Positions 1-7,800 of a DNA stretch of 11,852 bases are shown here, piece after piece. The translations under genes were made by a program, and so were the position numbers. The stretch is from assembly GCA_004151065.3 (NCBI GenBank), contig NWUY0300057547.1, positions 22,102-33,953 of the forward strand, given 5' to 3'. The number at the start of each line of letters is the position of its first letter. Position 1 is the stretch's first letter. The notes beneath the pieces are model-generated. The model searched no databases. It was not told the origin of the DNA and saw only the letters and a program-made list of their open reading frames with translations. Source of the stretch: Larix sibirica (taxonomy: Eukaryota; Streptophyta; Pinopsida; Pinales; Pinaceae).

Positions 1-59
1 TGCCTCCCCTGGATTTCCTTTGGTTGCCCCATCAAAATATAGGGAGTAGCTCTTCTGCG
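1..59 (-). pseudogene. Start of LINE C-terminal RNase H domain
   Basis: The frame that is open over 1-354 ends at the window edge with YSLYFDGATKGNPGEA (1-48). This is the first beta-strand of an RNase HI-type domain: the Asp of FDG is the first catalytic carboxylate, and GNPG is a typical turn. Some plant LINE clades carry such a domain after the zf-RVT region, where it is thought to remove RNA from RNA-DNA hybrids during target-primed reverse transcription. Only about 20 residues are inside the window, so the rest of the active site cannot be judged. Confidence 0.85.
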
Positions 60-732
60 ATCTCCACCATTGGTTGAATTCTTCTTTGCTCATTCTTAGC
101 TCCCACTTGCAATTGCTTCTATTCTGAGCATTCTCTATATTTGCTTTGCATAGCTCACATCGTGAAGGTCCTTCTATCCGTCTTTTGAGCAAATTATTCG
201 ACGTTATAAGCTTGTTGTGGGCTAGGATACAGAAGAAGAAATTTACCTTGGGGATGCAATCCGAATTCCAAACCTTTACCCAGAATTTGGAGACCGGTGT
301 CTTCTTGACATTTGCTGAAATGTTGTATCCTTCCTTGACTATGTAGTGTCCTATCTATCCCCATCCACGATTGTCTTTGTGTCTAATATGAACTGGAGCT
401 TTCCCGTGAAGCTGTGAAAGGAGGAGAGCATGATCCTGCTTTAGGTTTTCAGGGATATTTATGGGAATCCAACCTTCCCAAGCTCCTGATTCTTTCCAAA
501 CCGAAATGTCCTTAAGGGGTGTTAAATCGAGAACTTTGCATCCATTCCCGAATTCAAGATAAATTCTGAAGGGAGCCAAGAGGGGGGGAGCCAAGAATAG
601 AGTCTGTCCAAATTTTTATCCTTTTTCCATTCCCCGGGATCCAATATAGGTTGTCTCTAATTAGACTAGCAGAGGCTTTGCATAGGTTCCAAATAATGGT
701 GCCTTTTCCACTTAGAGGAGAATCTATGCTTC
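60..732 (-). pseudogene. LINE region after RT with zf-RVT-like domain
   Basis: After the RT the homology continues in a second frame (about 745-560: RLRSIDSPLSG, DNLYWIPGNGKRIKIWTDSI) and then a third (about 540-60: KVLDLTPLKDISVW, GAWEGW, then IVKEGYN, KFWVKVW, PKVNFFFCILAHNKLIT, RRIEGPSRCELCK). The last part is the zf-RVT domain. Its first zinc pair CELC is at 148-159, but the expected HLF..C second half is not seen, and after a few residues the text passes into an RNase H lead-in. A chunk has therefore probably been deleted here. One TAG at 355-357 interrupts; from 354 to the window edge this frame is open. The domain's function in the element is not well defined. Confidence 0.85.
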
Positions 733-2255
733 TCAATCTTGTTTTTTTATGTACTTCCTCATACCTTCTTTCCACCACTCCTCCTTGTCGGAGATCATTC
801 TCCATAATAGTTTAGCTCCCATAGATTTGTTCATGTTACTTGGTTCCCTTATTCCCAAGCCTCCTTCTCTTTTGGCCTCCTTTACTATGTTCCAGTTAAC
901 CAGATGGAATTTTTTCCCTTTGGTTTTCCCTCCTTGGCAAAGAAATTTCTTGATTTCAATGTTGGTGTTATTCATTACATTTTTTGGAGCCAGAAGCATA
1001 GCACTAACAAAGACAAGGTAGGAAGATAGAACATAATTGATTAAAGTTACTTTTCCTGCCAAATTTAGCCATCTCATTCCCCAAGACTGTATTTTATTTT
1101 TTATTTTTTGAATAACATCTTTCCACATAGCGTTGTTCGCATTATTCTTGTTGATGGGAACTTCAAGATATCTGAAGGAGACCCAGTCAGTGTTGGGCTT
1201 GACCCCCAAAACCAAAGCGAGTTCCCTTAATAAGATGGGGTTGCAATTCCAACCATAAAGATTACTCTTATTTTCATTGGCTTTCCCTCCCGTTGCTCTC
1301 AAATACTGATCTAAAACTTTTTTAATTCTTCTAGCAATTTGTACTGAAGCATACCCCAAAAAAATAGTGTCGTCAACGAATTGAGCATGATTTATAAGCT
1401 GAACTCCTCTCGTAATGATGATTCCGAGGATGTTTCCTTCATTCATTACCCTGTTAATCCTCCTACTTAGAGTATCAGCTACAAGAATATACAAAAATGG
1501 GGATAAAGGACAACCTTGGCGTAGTCCTCTGGTTATTTTGAAGAATGGGGTTGGCCATCCATTGACAAGAGGGGCTATCTAGGGTGATCCTATGCATGAT
1601 TTAATCCATTTGATGAAGGCTTCTGAGAACCCAAATTTTTCAAGAACCATGTAGATAAATTCATGTCTGACCCGATCGAAGGCATTTGCAAGGTCGAGTT
1701 TTATCACCATGCCTACCTCTTTCCTTTTTTGGCTGGAGTGTATGGCTTCTTGAATTAGCAGAATGTTATCATATATTTGTCACCCTGAAACAAACCCACC
1801 TTGATTGGCAGAAATGACCGTGTGAAGGTGCTTTTTGATCCTACCATGTATTATTTTGTGAGAATTTTGTAAGAGGCATTACACAGAGATATGGGCCAAT
1901 ATCTTCCTAAAGTGGTGGGGTTTTTTTCTTTGGGGATCACGCAATAAAGGAAGAGTTGGTAGATCCTCCTATACATTCCATGTTTCTTGTCCAATTCAAC
2001 ATTCATATGAGGTCTTTCTTGATCATGTTCCAACCTTTCCTGTAAAAATGAATTGTAAAACCGTCTAGTCCAGGGGCTTTGTATGGGTGAAAGGACCAAA
2101 CTGCTCTTCTTGCTTCCTCTTCTGATATCGGTGCACATAGGAGATCATTTTACTCCCTCGTGATGATCGAAGGCACATCCTCAATCATCATCTCCATTTC
2201 TTCTCTCATAACTTCTTCTTCTTCATTATAGAACCTTTCATAATGATTTCTGACG
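733..2255 (-). pseudogene. LINE reverse transcriptase domain, broken
   Basis: In order from 2255 downward the region shows APISEEEARRAVW, KAPGLDGFTIHFY (near 2065), IPKEKNPTTLGRYWPISL with CNASYKILTK (near 1860-1930), ISANQGGFVSG, KLDLANAFDRV (motif A with its Asp), GLRQGCPLSPFLYILVADTL and FVDDT at 1366-1380 (the catalytic Asp pair; the more usual form is FADD). Then come YLEVPI, WLNLAGKVTLI, KKFHLVNW and GGLGIRE in the thumb and connection part. A single frame is open for about 250 codons over 1494-733. Upstream, TGA at 1780-1782 replaces an expected Arg and TAG at 1579-1581 an expected Trp. Frameshifts lie near 2000 and 1855. The open segment ends at a 7-T run (742-748 on the plus strand). 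Confidence 0.95.
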
Positions 2256-2750
2256 TCATTTTTTTATTATCTCAGATTGATCTATAATTTTTTCCCCATT
2301 TTCCTTTTCTAACTCTGTTATTGTATTTTTCCTTTGCCTCTCTTTGCATTGATTGTGAAAGAAGGTAGTGTTCCTGTCTCCTACCTTTAACCATAAACTC
2401 CTAGATCGCAGGCGCCATTCCTCTTCCTCTTTATTGGCTAGGTCTTGAATCTTCTTGTCCATATCTTTTTCTTTGATTATAATTTCTTCTGTGACTAGAT
2501 TTTCTTCTATGCTTTTTTGTAGAAGTTCTAGAGCTTCTTGTGCTTCTTTCTTTTCCTTTCCGGGTTCTTTATACCTTTCCGTCACCCATCTTTTTAAGGC
2601 CTGTTTTGCAATTTTTAATTTTGTCTCCCAAATGAAGCTTGGAGAGCCAATAGCAAACTGATCCCACACCTATTTTATAATCTCCATGCAACCCTCAGAT
2701 TTCAACCACACCGGATTGAATCTAAATGGCAGCGGACCCAAATTTCCCAA
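2256..2750 (-). pseudogene. LINE endonuclease-to-RT linker region
   Basis: This is a charged linker between endonuclease and reverse transcriptase. It starts with LGPLPFRFNPVW, has a TAG at 2670-2672, and then an open run of about 137 codons down to 2256. The run is rich in Lys and Glu and contains the hallmark EEEEWRLRSRSLWLKVGDRNTTFFH, quoted here only as its core pattern of WR-RSR-LWLK-GDRNT-FFH, followed by RKNTI and NGEKI. This pattern precedes the RT fingers in plant L1-type elements. The open run ends where a 7-T run (2259-2265 on the plus strand) shifts the frame; in the next frame the text continues as VRNHYERFYNEEEE. A TAA at 2150-2152 breaks the following segment. Confidence 0.9.
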
Positions 2751-3401
2751 TATATTGAAAATAAAGCAATGGGCCTATGATCTGAAATAACAACTGATAA
2801 TATTTTTACCTCTGGAATGAAGGGTTTTGAGAGATAAGACATACTTACTAGAAATCTATCCAGCCTTGCTGCTATATGCCTAGGACCCGGTCTCTTGTTG
2901 TTCCATGTGTACTTCCCCTTTTTTCGGTTTAATGTTTGTAAGCCTCCAATGGTTTTGGAGATCTTCCATCCTTTCTCCAAAGGGATCTCTAACTTTGGAG
3001 CCTCCCTTCCTTTCTTCTGCCGATATAGTTTCATTGAAATCTCCTGCAATAATGCACTAATTAGGCGTTATCCTCTCTCGCTGAGAAGATAGAGAATTCC
3101 GGAATTCTTCTTTTTGCATAGCTAAAGTTGGTCCATCAAAAATTCCTACCTAGAATATTTCATTATTCATTAGATCCTCTAACTTGACTAATGTCCATGA
3201 TCTATTTATGATGGAGGATTTAAGCCTGAAATGAGATTTATCCCACCAAGTGATGATTCCTCCAGAAGCTCCTTCGGCACTTATTGATATACCTTTTCCG
3301 TTTGCATTTATTTTCCCAAATGCTTGTAAGCATTCTTCTTCTTGCATTTTGGTCTCCTGTATCAAGAGGATTGAGGCATTCTTAATTTTTTTAATTCTTT
3401 C
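2702..3401 (-). pseudogene. LINE APE-type endonuclease domain, broken
   Basis: This is the target-nicking endonuclease of the LINE. The first part (3401 down to about 2950) reads in one frame. It has ILLIQETKM with the metal-binding Glu, then GASGGIITWWD, then GPT, then IIAGDFNE with the Asp/Asn pair of the active site, interrupted by TAG codons at 3150-3152 and 3057-3059. Near 2950 the homology jumps frame, and from there to about 2750 it continues with KKGKYTWNNKRPG, IAARLDRFLVS and SDHRPI, the C-terminal catalytic Asp-His. Another shift near 2750 leads into NLGPLPFRFNP, the usual transition to the linker. All core catalytic motifs except those of the missing N-terminus are therefore still legible, but spread over different frames. 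Family assignment is firm; activity is excluded by the lesions. Confidence 0.93.
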
Positions 3402-3456
3402 ACTAGTACAAAATGAGAAATTAATGACTAAAAAATGACTAAAATTCAACTATAAA

Positions 3457-3460
3457 NNNN
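3457..3460. other. Four undetermined bases (N)
   Basis: Four N sit about 55 bp beyond the last recognisable LINE codon, in an A-rich context. The true length of the gap is unknown, so the 5' junction of the LINE cannot be read exactly. Confidence 0.95.
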
Positions 3461-3744
3461 AAAACAAAAACCATTAGTTTTCTCTATGAATTTTCCAAGA
3501 GAAATAGACATGGGAGGAAAAGTTACTAATGATCCATGCGTCCCTGGACGTGCAGATAGAGGTAAATAAGGATAGTAGTAAAAATATTACTGGCATGTCA
3601 CACAAAAATGTCTGAAATATGGCGGGCTGCATGCATGTTGGAAAACATCAAGATATGAAATGTGTATTCACATGAGGACTCACCTTTTCAATAAAATCAA
3701 TGTAATGAAGAGCTCCATGTTTGAACTATGTTCTGCCACCAATG

Positions 3745-3802
3745 AAAGTAAGATATTTCCCTAATACCTTAGCAAAGTAAGATATTTCCCTTATACCCTA
3801 AG
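3745..3802 (+). repeat. 29-bp tandem duplication
   Basis: Two adjacent 29-bp units beginning aaagtaagatatttccct (3745-3773 and 3774-3802) differ at three positions near the end of the unit. The first bases of a third unit (aaagtaa) follow. It lies just downstream of the splice donor of the GlnRS exon. Confidence 0.85.
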
Positions 3803-3823
3803 AAAAGTAAATCAAATTATAAC

Positions 3824-3929
3824 CTTTGGCTTTATGCTCTTGGTAGGGTCATACTCAACATGTAGTTCAACAATAGTCTCCTTGTCATCTCCAAAAATAA
3901 CATCTGTACATTTGATTGGAAATGCATAC
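3824..3929 (-). pseudogene. Orphan exon of glutaminyl-tRNA synthetase (anticodon-binding region)
   Basis: A 106-bp block on the minus strand is bounded by CCAG at 3930-3933 and by GTTATA starting at 3823. It encodes 35 codons after a one-base codon remainder, without any stop: YAFPIKCTDVI, then GDDKETIVELHVEYDP, then KPK. From memory, plant cytosolic GlnRS has the closely similar wording YAYPIKCTEVI, ETVLEI-AEYDP and KPKGVLHWV in its C-terminal anticodon-binding beta-barrel, so the assignment is good. GlnRS charges tRNA-Gln in the cytosol. No other part of that roughly 800-residue enzyme was found nearby: the following GVLHWV exon is absent between here and the LINE, and the sequence upstream belongs to an unrelated gene. 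It is best read as a captured or stranded exon. Confidence 0.8.
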
Positions 3930-4029
3930 CTGGATAAGTTGCATTGCATTGGATTCCATTGCAATGGCTAAGTTCTTTTTAAATATTCATATTAGCAACT
4001 ACTTAAGGATAACAACCAAAAAACATAAC

Positions 4030-4220
4030 TCAAGGGAAAGATCCTTAAGTCTTCTGCCAGTCTGAGAACAACATATACAAATAACATTTTCCTCACAACT
4101 CCCACTAACGTAATCTCTTCCATTCATGTAATATGTCTGAGTATATTTTTTAGCACTTCTTGTAGGAGAAATGTCAAGTTTCGTATGTAGCCTTCCATCC
4201 ACAACTAAATGTTGTTTGAC
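4030..4220 (-). pseudogene. LRR-WD40 pseudogene, last recognisable WD40 exon
   Basis: The exon follows TTTTACAG (4221-4228), closing a 95-bp intron. It is open and encodes VKQHLVVDGRLHTKLDIS, YTQTYYMNGRDYVSGSCEE, then CCSQTGRRLKDLSLE. The family wording recalled is VRQLLAVDGRLH, YTRSYYMNGRDYIVSGSCDE and CCAQTGRRLRDISLE, so one residue is lost after RDY without a shift. A possible donor GTTATG starts at 4029 and would leave the codon remainder GA. The normal following exon (recalled as M-VQSLRGDPFRDF) is not found; the next exon-like block downstream is the GlnRS one, in matching phase. Confidence 0.85.
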
Positions 4221-4315
4221 CTGTAAAACCATTCTTTGAGTTAGTCACAAAAGTTGCTTCAAACCATATGAGAATCCAGAGAGAAACATTTAAATTATTA
4301 TAATCATCTGTGTAC

Positions 4316-4780
4316 CTGATCATTATCAACAGCTGAGGAATGGATATAATGATCATCACGAGAAAAGCACACCATCACATTCCCTCTTAAGCTGGTAGTG
4401 GTATATAAAGGATGTGTAGGATTTTGTTGTAAATCCCACATTTTGATTTCCTATTCAAATGATGAAGTGGAAAACATGTATGGGGAATGATAAGAAAATT
4501 TTATCACATTTATATGTTCATGATGCAGATATTCAAACACTTGTAACCATTTTCCACTGCACACATCATAAAGAGAAACATGTGTTGGATATCCACTAGC
4601 AAGGAAACAATTATCTGTTGCATTAACATAGACAGATCTTAATTGCTCAAACCCTTCATATGTGTAAGTGGTAGGGTTGCTACTTCTGCTTCCTGCACCA
4701 TATTTGGAAGGAAGCATAGTTGAGAGCATTCGGTTAACATCATATAGTTGTAATGTGCCATTGTCAGAGCTAGAAATAAC
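4316..4780 (-). pseudogene. LRR-WD40 pseudogene, central WD40 exon
   Basis: This block encodes SDNGTLQLYDVNRMLSTMLP, EGFEQLRSVYVNATDNCFLA, SGYPTHVSLYDVCSGKWLQV, HHEHINVIKFSYHSPYMFST and then MWDLQQNPTHPLYTT, GNVMVCFSRDDHYIHSSAVD. These are WD40 blades with the WD dipeptide conserved. A TAG at 4451-4453 falls where the family has Gln in FD-Q-DVKMWD, again a C-to-T type change. The donor is CAG followed by GTACAC (4315 downward). At the 5' end the only AG (4780-4781) is one base inside the reading frame, so this acceptor has probably been altered by a one-base change. Confidence 0.88.
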
Positions 4781-5064
4781 TTGTGCATAAGAATCACAAA
4801 GGGCAAGTGAATACCATGAATTAAAATAATAAAATTACCTTAAAACATTGTAAACAACATATAATCTCTCACTAAACTTACATGTAAATGAGGCAAAATT
4901 GATTTAAAAGGTCATCACTAACTCACGAAAAAAAAAAGGTTATCACTGGAAAGCAAACAATATGTTAAACATGTTAATGTTCAGTACTTTACAAGTTCAT
5001 ATAAGTTCAGTTCATCTCATTGACTGTAGGAATCAACCTAGTTTGATGGCAAGACCCAACGTAC

Positions 5065-5247
5065 CTTTGTAGGGTCCTTGTTGAGCCAACAGAGTCCAAG
5101 AATACTATGATTTGCTCCAACTAACTTAACATGGCCAACAATTTTACCACTTTCATGGTTGATCACAACCACTTCCCCATACAAAGTACCGAAGACCATT
5201 AAACTCGAATCAGATGGATGATATTCAAATTATCTGGGCCAAAAATT
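5065..5247 (-). pseudogene. LRR-WD40 pseudogene, exon opening the WD40 propeller
   Basis: This is a 183-bp, phase-0 exon of exactly 61 codons. The acceptor is ACAAG at 5248-5252 and the donor is AAG followed by GTACGT (5064 downward), a strong plant site. It encodes FEYHPSDSSLMVFGTLYGE, VVVINHESGKIVG and ANHSILGLCWLNKDPTK, which matches the first WD40 blade of the family (recalled as RPRQFEYHPSDSSLMVFGTL). The Gln of RPRQF is replaced by TAA at 5230-5232, a single C-to-T change. It is otherwise well preserved. Confidence 0.88.
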
Positions 5248-6056
5248 CTTGTTAATCTCGATATAATTCTTAGAGATAATGAATTCTATATTTCTGGAAA
5301 ATCGATATATTTTTCAGTGCAACACTAAAATAATGTTGAGAATAGTATTTGCTTGACAACAAATGACTTTTCCCCTTACCAATATAACACTTCCCTTGCA
5401 AAAGCAATCCCACATACGCTGACTTGTAGAAGGGATCCCACATATATGTTGACTTAGTCTGATTTTAATTTAGAAATGAAAGAGTTAGATTTTAAGTCAG
5501 AAATGTGAAAGAAATATTGCCTGTAGAAGTTTCTTGTGGAAATTATTAAAGTAAATCAATTCCAAGTTCTTCAAAATCATGAAACTAAAAAATTAAATAG
5601 TAGAGAATTCCCACCATTACATTGGTCTAGGGACTATGCAAGACAAAAAAGAAGGATCACTAAACCCCTAAAAATCATGATAGACATGCTCTGTACAGAC
5701 AGTGGAAAATGATAAATGGTGAAAATATTGTACCCTTTAGAAAATTGTTCACGGTATCGGATGTAAGCCCAGTCAGTTTGTGCAGAAGAGAGCATAGTGG
5801 GGCCCTACTTAGCCAAAACTCTTAGTGTGAGAGGGGTGGACCCATAGTTATCATAACCGACCGAACCTGACTGGTTCATGTCGTGTAAATGCCCCAAACT
5901 AGCAAGCCAGTTCCATCCTAAACAGGCCAGTTTGGACCAATTCCAACCTGAATTGATCCCCATTTAGCTGGACCCGCCAATGTACCAATTCAAGCAAAAC
6001 AAAAAACAAAAAATAAGGTCCCTCCCGAACCCAAATTTATTGTCAAGATGGAATAC
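5248..6056 (-). other. Intron of the LRR-WD40 pseudogene with a GC-richer insert-like patch
   Basis: This 809-bp interval between two assigned exons has GT and AG ends on the minus strand. Most is AT-rich and featureless. Between about 5845 and 5960 there is a patch of repeated pieces resembling aaccgaccgaacc, gactggttc, gccagttcc and ccagtttgg. This is the kind of degenerate text often seen at the ends of plant DNA transposons. No coding region is supported here. Confidence 0.6.
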
Positions 6057-7409
6057 CTTGCAGCCAATAATCATCCACCACTTGTTAAGACATTGTTTCA
6101 GGATGTTTGAGAGTGGTTCTGAGTTTGTAACCTCATCAGACTTAATATGAAGAAAATAATGCACAAGAAACAAGAAGCCATTTTGGCTACACAAACCGAT
6201 CTGGAAAATGAAATTGCATTACCATTACTTGTAGTTGTGCGTAGTTGCTTTTGCTTGTAAGGAAAAAGTATTATAGAGCCTATTCCAGATTTATGCCCTT
6301 TTAAAATGTTGAAAACCTTCTCTCTCTCCTAATATATGGAATAGATTCAAACCGGTGTTTAAACATTGTTTGTTCTATGTCTCTCTCCAACTGAGTTACA
6401 TGTAAATTGTCAAGCGCTCTTAAACCAGGTAATAAGGCTATCATGAACTCTCTGTAATTTTTCTCAAACCAAATTTAAGAGGGATGGTGTGAAGCATTTT
6501 ATCTAGGTGCAACCATAAGAGGCATTACAAAATAATATTCATTACTCAACTCATCCCCAGAACTCCCTTCTCCATTTCTTATTGCACTTTCCCTGAGTAG
6601 TGTGGATGCCTCTGTTGCATCATAAAATGCATCAAGAGATACAATATTTTCAAATGAATTACTAGAAACATCACTAATATTCCCCAGCATTCCCCTATCT
6701 CTAATACACATCAGTCCATATTCCCTAGAAGAAAACCATTCAATTGTCTCAAATAATCTTTCCTCTGCTCCTACATGCAAAAATTGTTGCACCAATGTAT
6801 TAGCATAATTTAAGTCCATGTCTGTGATTCCATTTCCCCTTGTACTCTCTCAAGTGGAATTGTAATTCATCTACACTTTCATATGAAGAATATTCACCAT
6901 AAATATGAACTAAACGACAGTGCATGACTGAGTCATCCTCGGAGAATATGTGATAGAAAGCCTCTACTTCTATTTCCGAGTATTCTGAATTTGGGAATCT
7001 AACACTCCCATGATCAATTGAATACCATTATGTGCACCAAGCCTTATAGGCTTAATTTGAATAAAGACTTTCTTGGACAAAAGAGTCGATCTTTTCAGTT
7101 GAAGACAATGGGAATTTCCTTGTGTCATGACAACACAAGCAATTTTAGAAACGAAGCTCTGATAATAAGGGAAGTCTTGATAATGCAACCACGGTTGTCT
7201 AGAAATTTGCAATTCTAGCTTCACACATAGAAATCCTTGTCAGTTTTGGAATTGATCTAAAGCATCCTTTAGGCAGGCTAGTTACATAAACATTGAAGTC
7301 CAAATTCATTGTATGCATTTCCAAAAACTATCCCATCATATTTAGATTCCTAGTACGACAAGAACTCAAGTTCAAAATCTGGCATGGTAAACCTCCTTCC
7401 AAAAGATCT
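6057..7409 (-). pseudogene. LRR-WD40 pseudogene, large exon: LRRs, acidic linker and pre-WD40 segment
   Basis: The exon begins with DLLEGGLPCQILNLSSC and continues MHTMNLDFN, LPKGCFRSIPKLTRISMCEA, then TTVVALSRLPLLSELRF and NCLCC; these are leucine-rich repeats. Next come EYSEIEVEAFYHIF and an acidic linker that stays open over 6819-6502 (GNISDVSSNSFENIVSLDAF, GEGSSGDELSNEYY). Then follow ASHHPS, WFEKNYREFMIALLPGLRAL and DNL, and finally ISFSRSVCVAKMAS near 6190. Stops at 7328-7330, 7199-7201, 7145-7147, 7052-7054, 7028-7030, 6499-6501 and 6475-6477 interrupt it, with shifts near 6840, 6300 and 6165. The donor is GCAAG followed by GTATTC at 6056. The acceptor before 7409 should be AG for correct phase but reads AA. 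Confidence 0.85.
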
Positions 7410-7658
7410 TTGTAATCCATCCACATAAAATGAGTATCAACTAACTACTTCATGTAAGATAACAAAATATAAAGGGAAGGTATTCAATGAACCATATCAT
7501 ACAAAAAAATACAAACATAAAAAGTGATACACTTCAACAACATTCAGCAAATTGGCATGAAAAATATTCCTACAATATAACATGATTCAATGTAGACATG
7601 TATGAAATGGATACCTTACTTGTGCAGTTAGAGAGAAAGATCCAGACCAGTGACCTAC

Positions 7659-7800
7659 CTAAGAGCATCTTTTCCAGGAGAAACATATTTTAAATCAACT
7701 ATTCCGAGTTTAGGGCCAATATAGCACATCGGAGTCATGGGTTCTTGACCATTGACAATAATACATCGTGAGGTATGAAGTATATCAACTACATCTACTT
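7659..7800 (-). pseudogene. LRR-WD40 pseudogene, first recognisable exon
   Basis: This 142-bp exon is open throughout. It follows an AG at 7801-7802 preceded by a pyrimidine-containing tract, and ends at AG with GTAGGT as donor (7658 downward). It encodes EVDVVDILHTS, NGQE, then KLGIVDLKYVSPGKDALR. The family equivalent, recalled as EVDAVDI, NEES and LRVVD followed by FGKD-LR, aligns in order, which fixes the frame and places this exon just before the LRR block. The preceding exon with the start codon was looked for between 7803 and 8760 and not recognised. Confidence 0.75.

Larger units (their letters stand above)
1..3401 (-). mobile_element. Degenerate non-LTR retrotransposon (plant L1-type LINE), 5'-truncated
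   Basis: Read on the minus strand, this stretch carries the standard domain order of a plant LINE ORF2: APE-type endonuclease, basic linker, reverse transcriptase, zf-RVT-like region and RNase H. The motifs seen are QETK (3348-3359), GDFNE (3030-3044), SDHRPI (2768-2785), KAPGLDGF (near 2065), DLANAFDRV (near 1680), LRQGCPLSP (near 1515), FVDDT (1366-1380) and YFDGATKGNPG (near 10-45). Recognisable homology starts at the endonuclease residues ERIKKIKN, so the first strand of the fold with its usual WN-RGL motif is missing; this is the 5' truncation. The element runs off the left edge inside RNase H, so its 3' end and poly(A) tail are not visible. Stops lie at 3150, 3057, 2670, 2150, 1780, 1579 and 355. 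Frameshifts fall near 2950, 2750, 2262, 2000, 1855, 745 and 540. It cannot make an active protein. Confidence 0.95.
3402..3823. other. Non-coding stretch with N run and short duplication
   Basis: No gene is recognised between the LINE's truncated 5' end and the GlnRS exon. The stretch contains four N (3457-3460) and a 29-bp tandem duplication (3745-3802). No GlnRS exon that would follow the one at 3824-3929 is seen here. Confidence 0.6.
4030..7800 (-). pseudogene. Plant LRR plus WD40-repeat (transducin-family) protein, unprocessed pseudogene
   Basis: Five exon blocks in the correct order and strand match a plant protein family with N-terminal leucine-rich repeats, an acidic linker and C-terminal WD40 repeats, from memory a candidate DDB1-CUL4 substrate-receptor type. 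Blocks: 7659-7800, 6057-7409, 5065-5247, 4316-4780 and 4030-4220. Introns of 249, 809, 284 and 95 bp remain between them, so this is a decayed gene copy and not a retrocopy. In-frame stops are at 7328, 7199, 7145, 7052, 7028, 6499, 6475, 5230 and 4451. Frameshifts fall near 6840, 6300 and 6165. The acceptor at 7410-7411 reads AA instead of AG. The N-terminal exon and the normal last exon (after the final SLE) were not found. I recognise the family but do not assign a symbol. Confidence 0.88.

Noticed and set aside
749-3092. Several plus-strand open frames (749-1021, 2455-2661, 2895-3092)
   Set aside because: They lie opposite well-identified LINE domains on the minus strand and carry no motifs of their own.
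3690-3720. Exon-like end HYIDFIEK before GTGAGT on the minus strand
   Set aside because: A good donor but only about ten codons, not matching either GlnRS or the LRR-WD40 family; probably chance.
4174-4359. 61-codon minus-strand open frame
   Set aside because: It reads through the 95-bp intron at 4221-4315 out of frame with both flanking WD40 exons.
5720-5790. Short minus-strand reading MLSSAQTDWAYIRYREQF before a GTACAA
   Set aside because: It falls inside an intron of the LRR-WD40 pseudogene, is not part of that family as recalled, and is too short to support.
6970-7224. 84-codon open frame on the minus strand reading LHYQDFPYYQSFVSKIACVV
   Set aside because: It looks like a neat protein, but the neighbouring frame over the same bases gives clear leucine-rich repeats (ISMCEA, LSRLPLLSELRF, NCLCC) continuous with the flanking exon parts. 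The open frame is a shadow.
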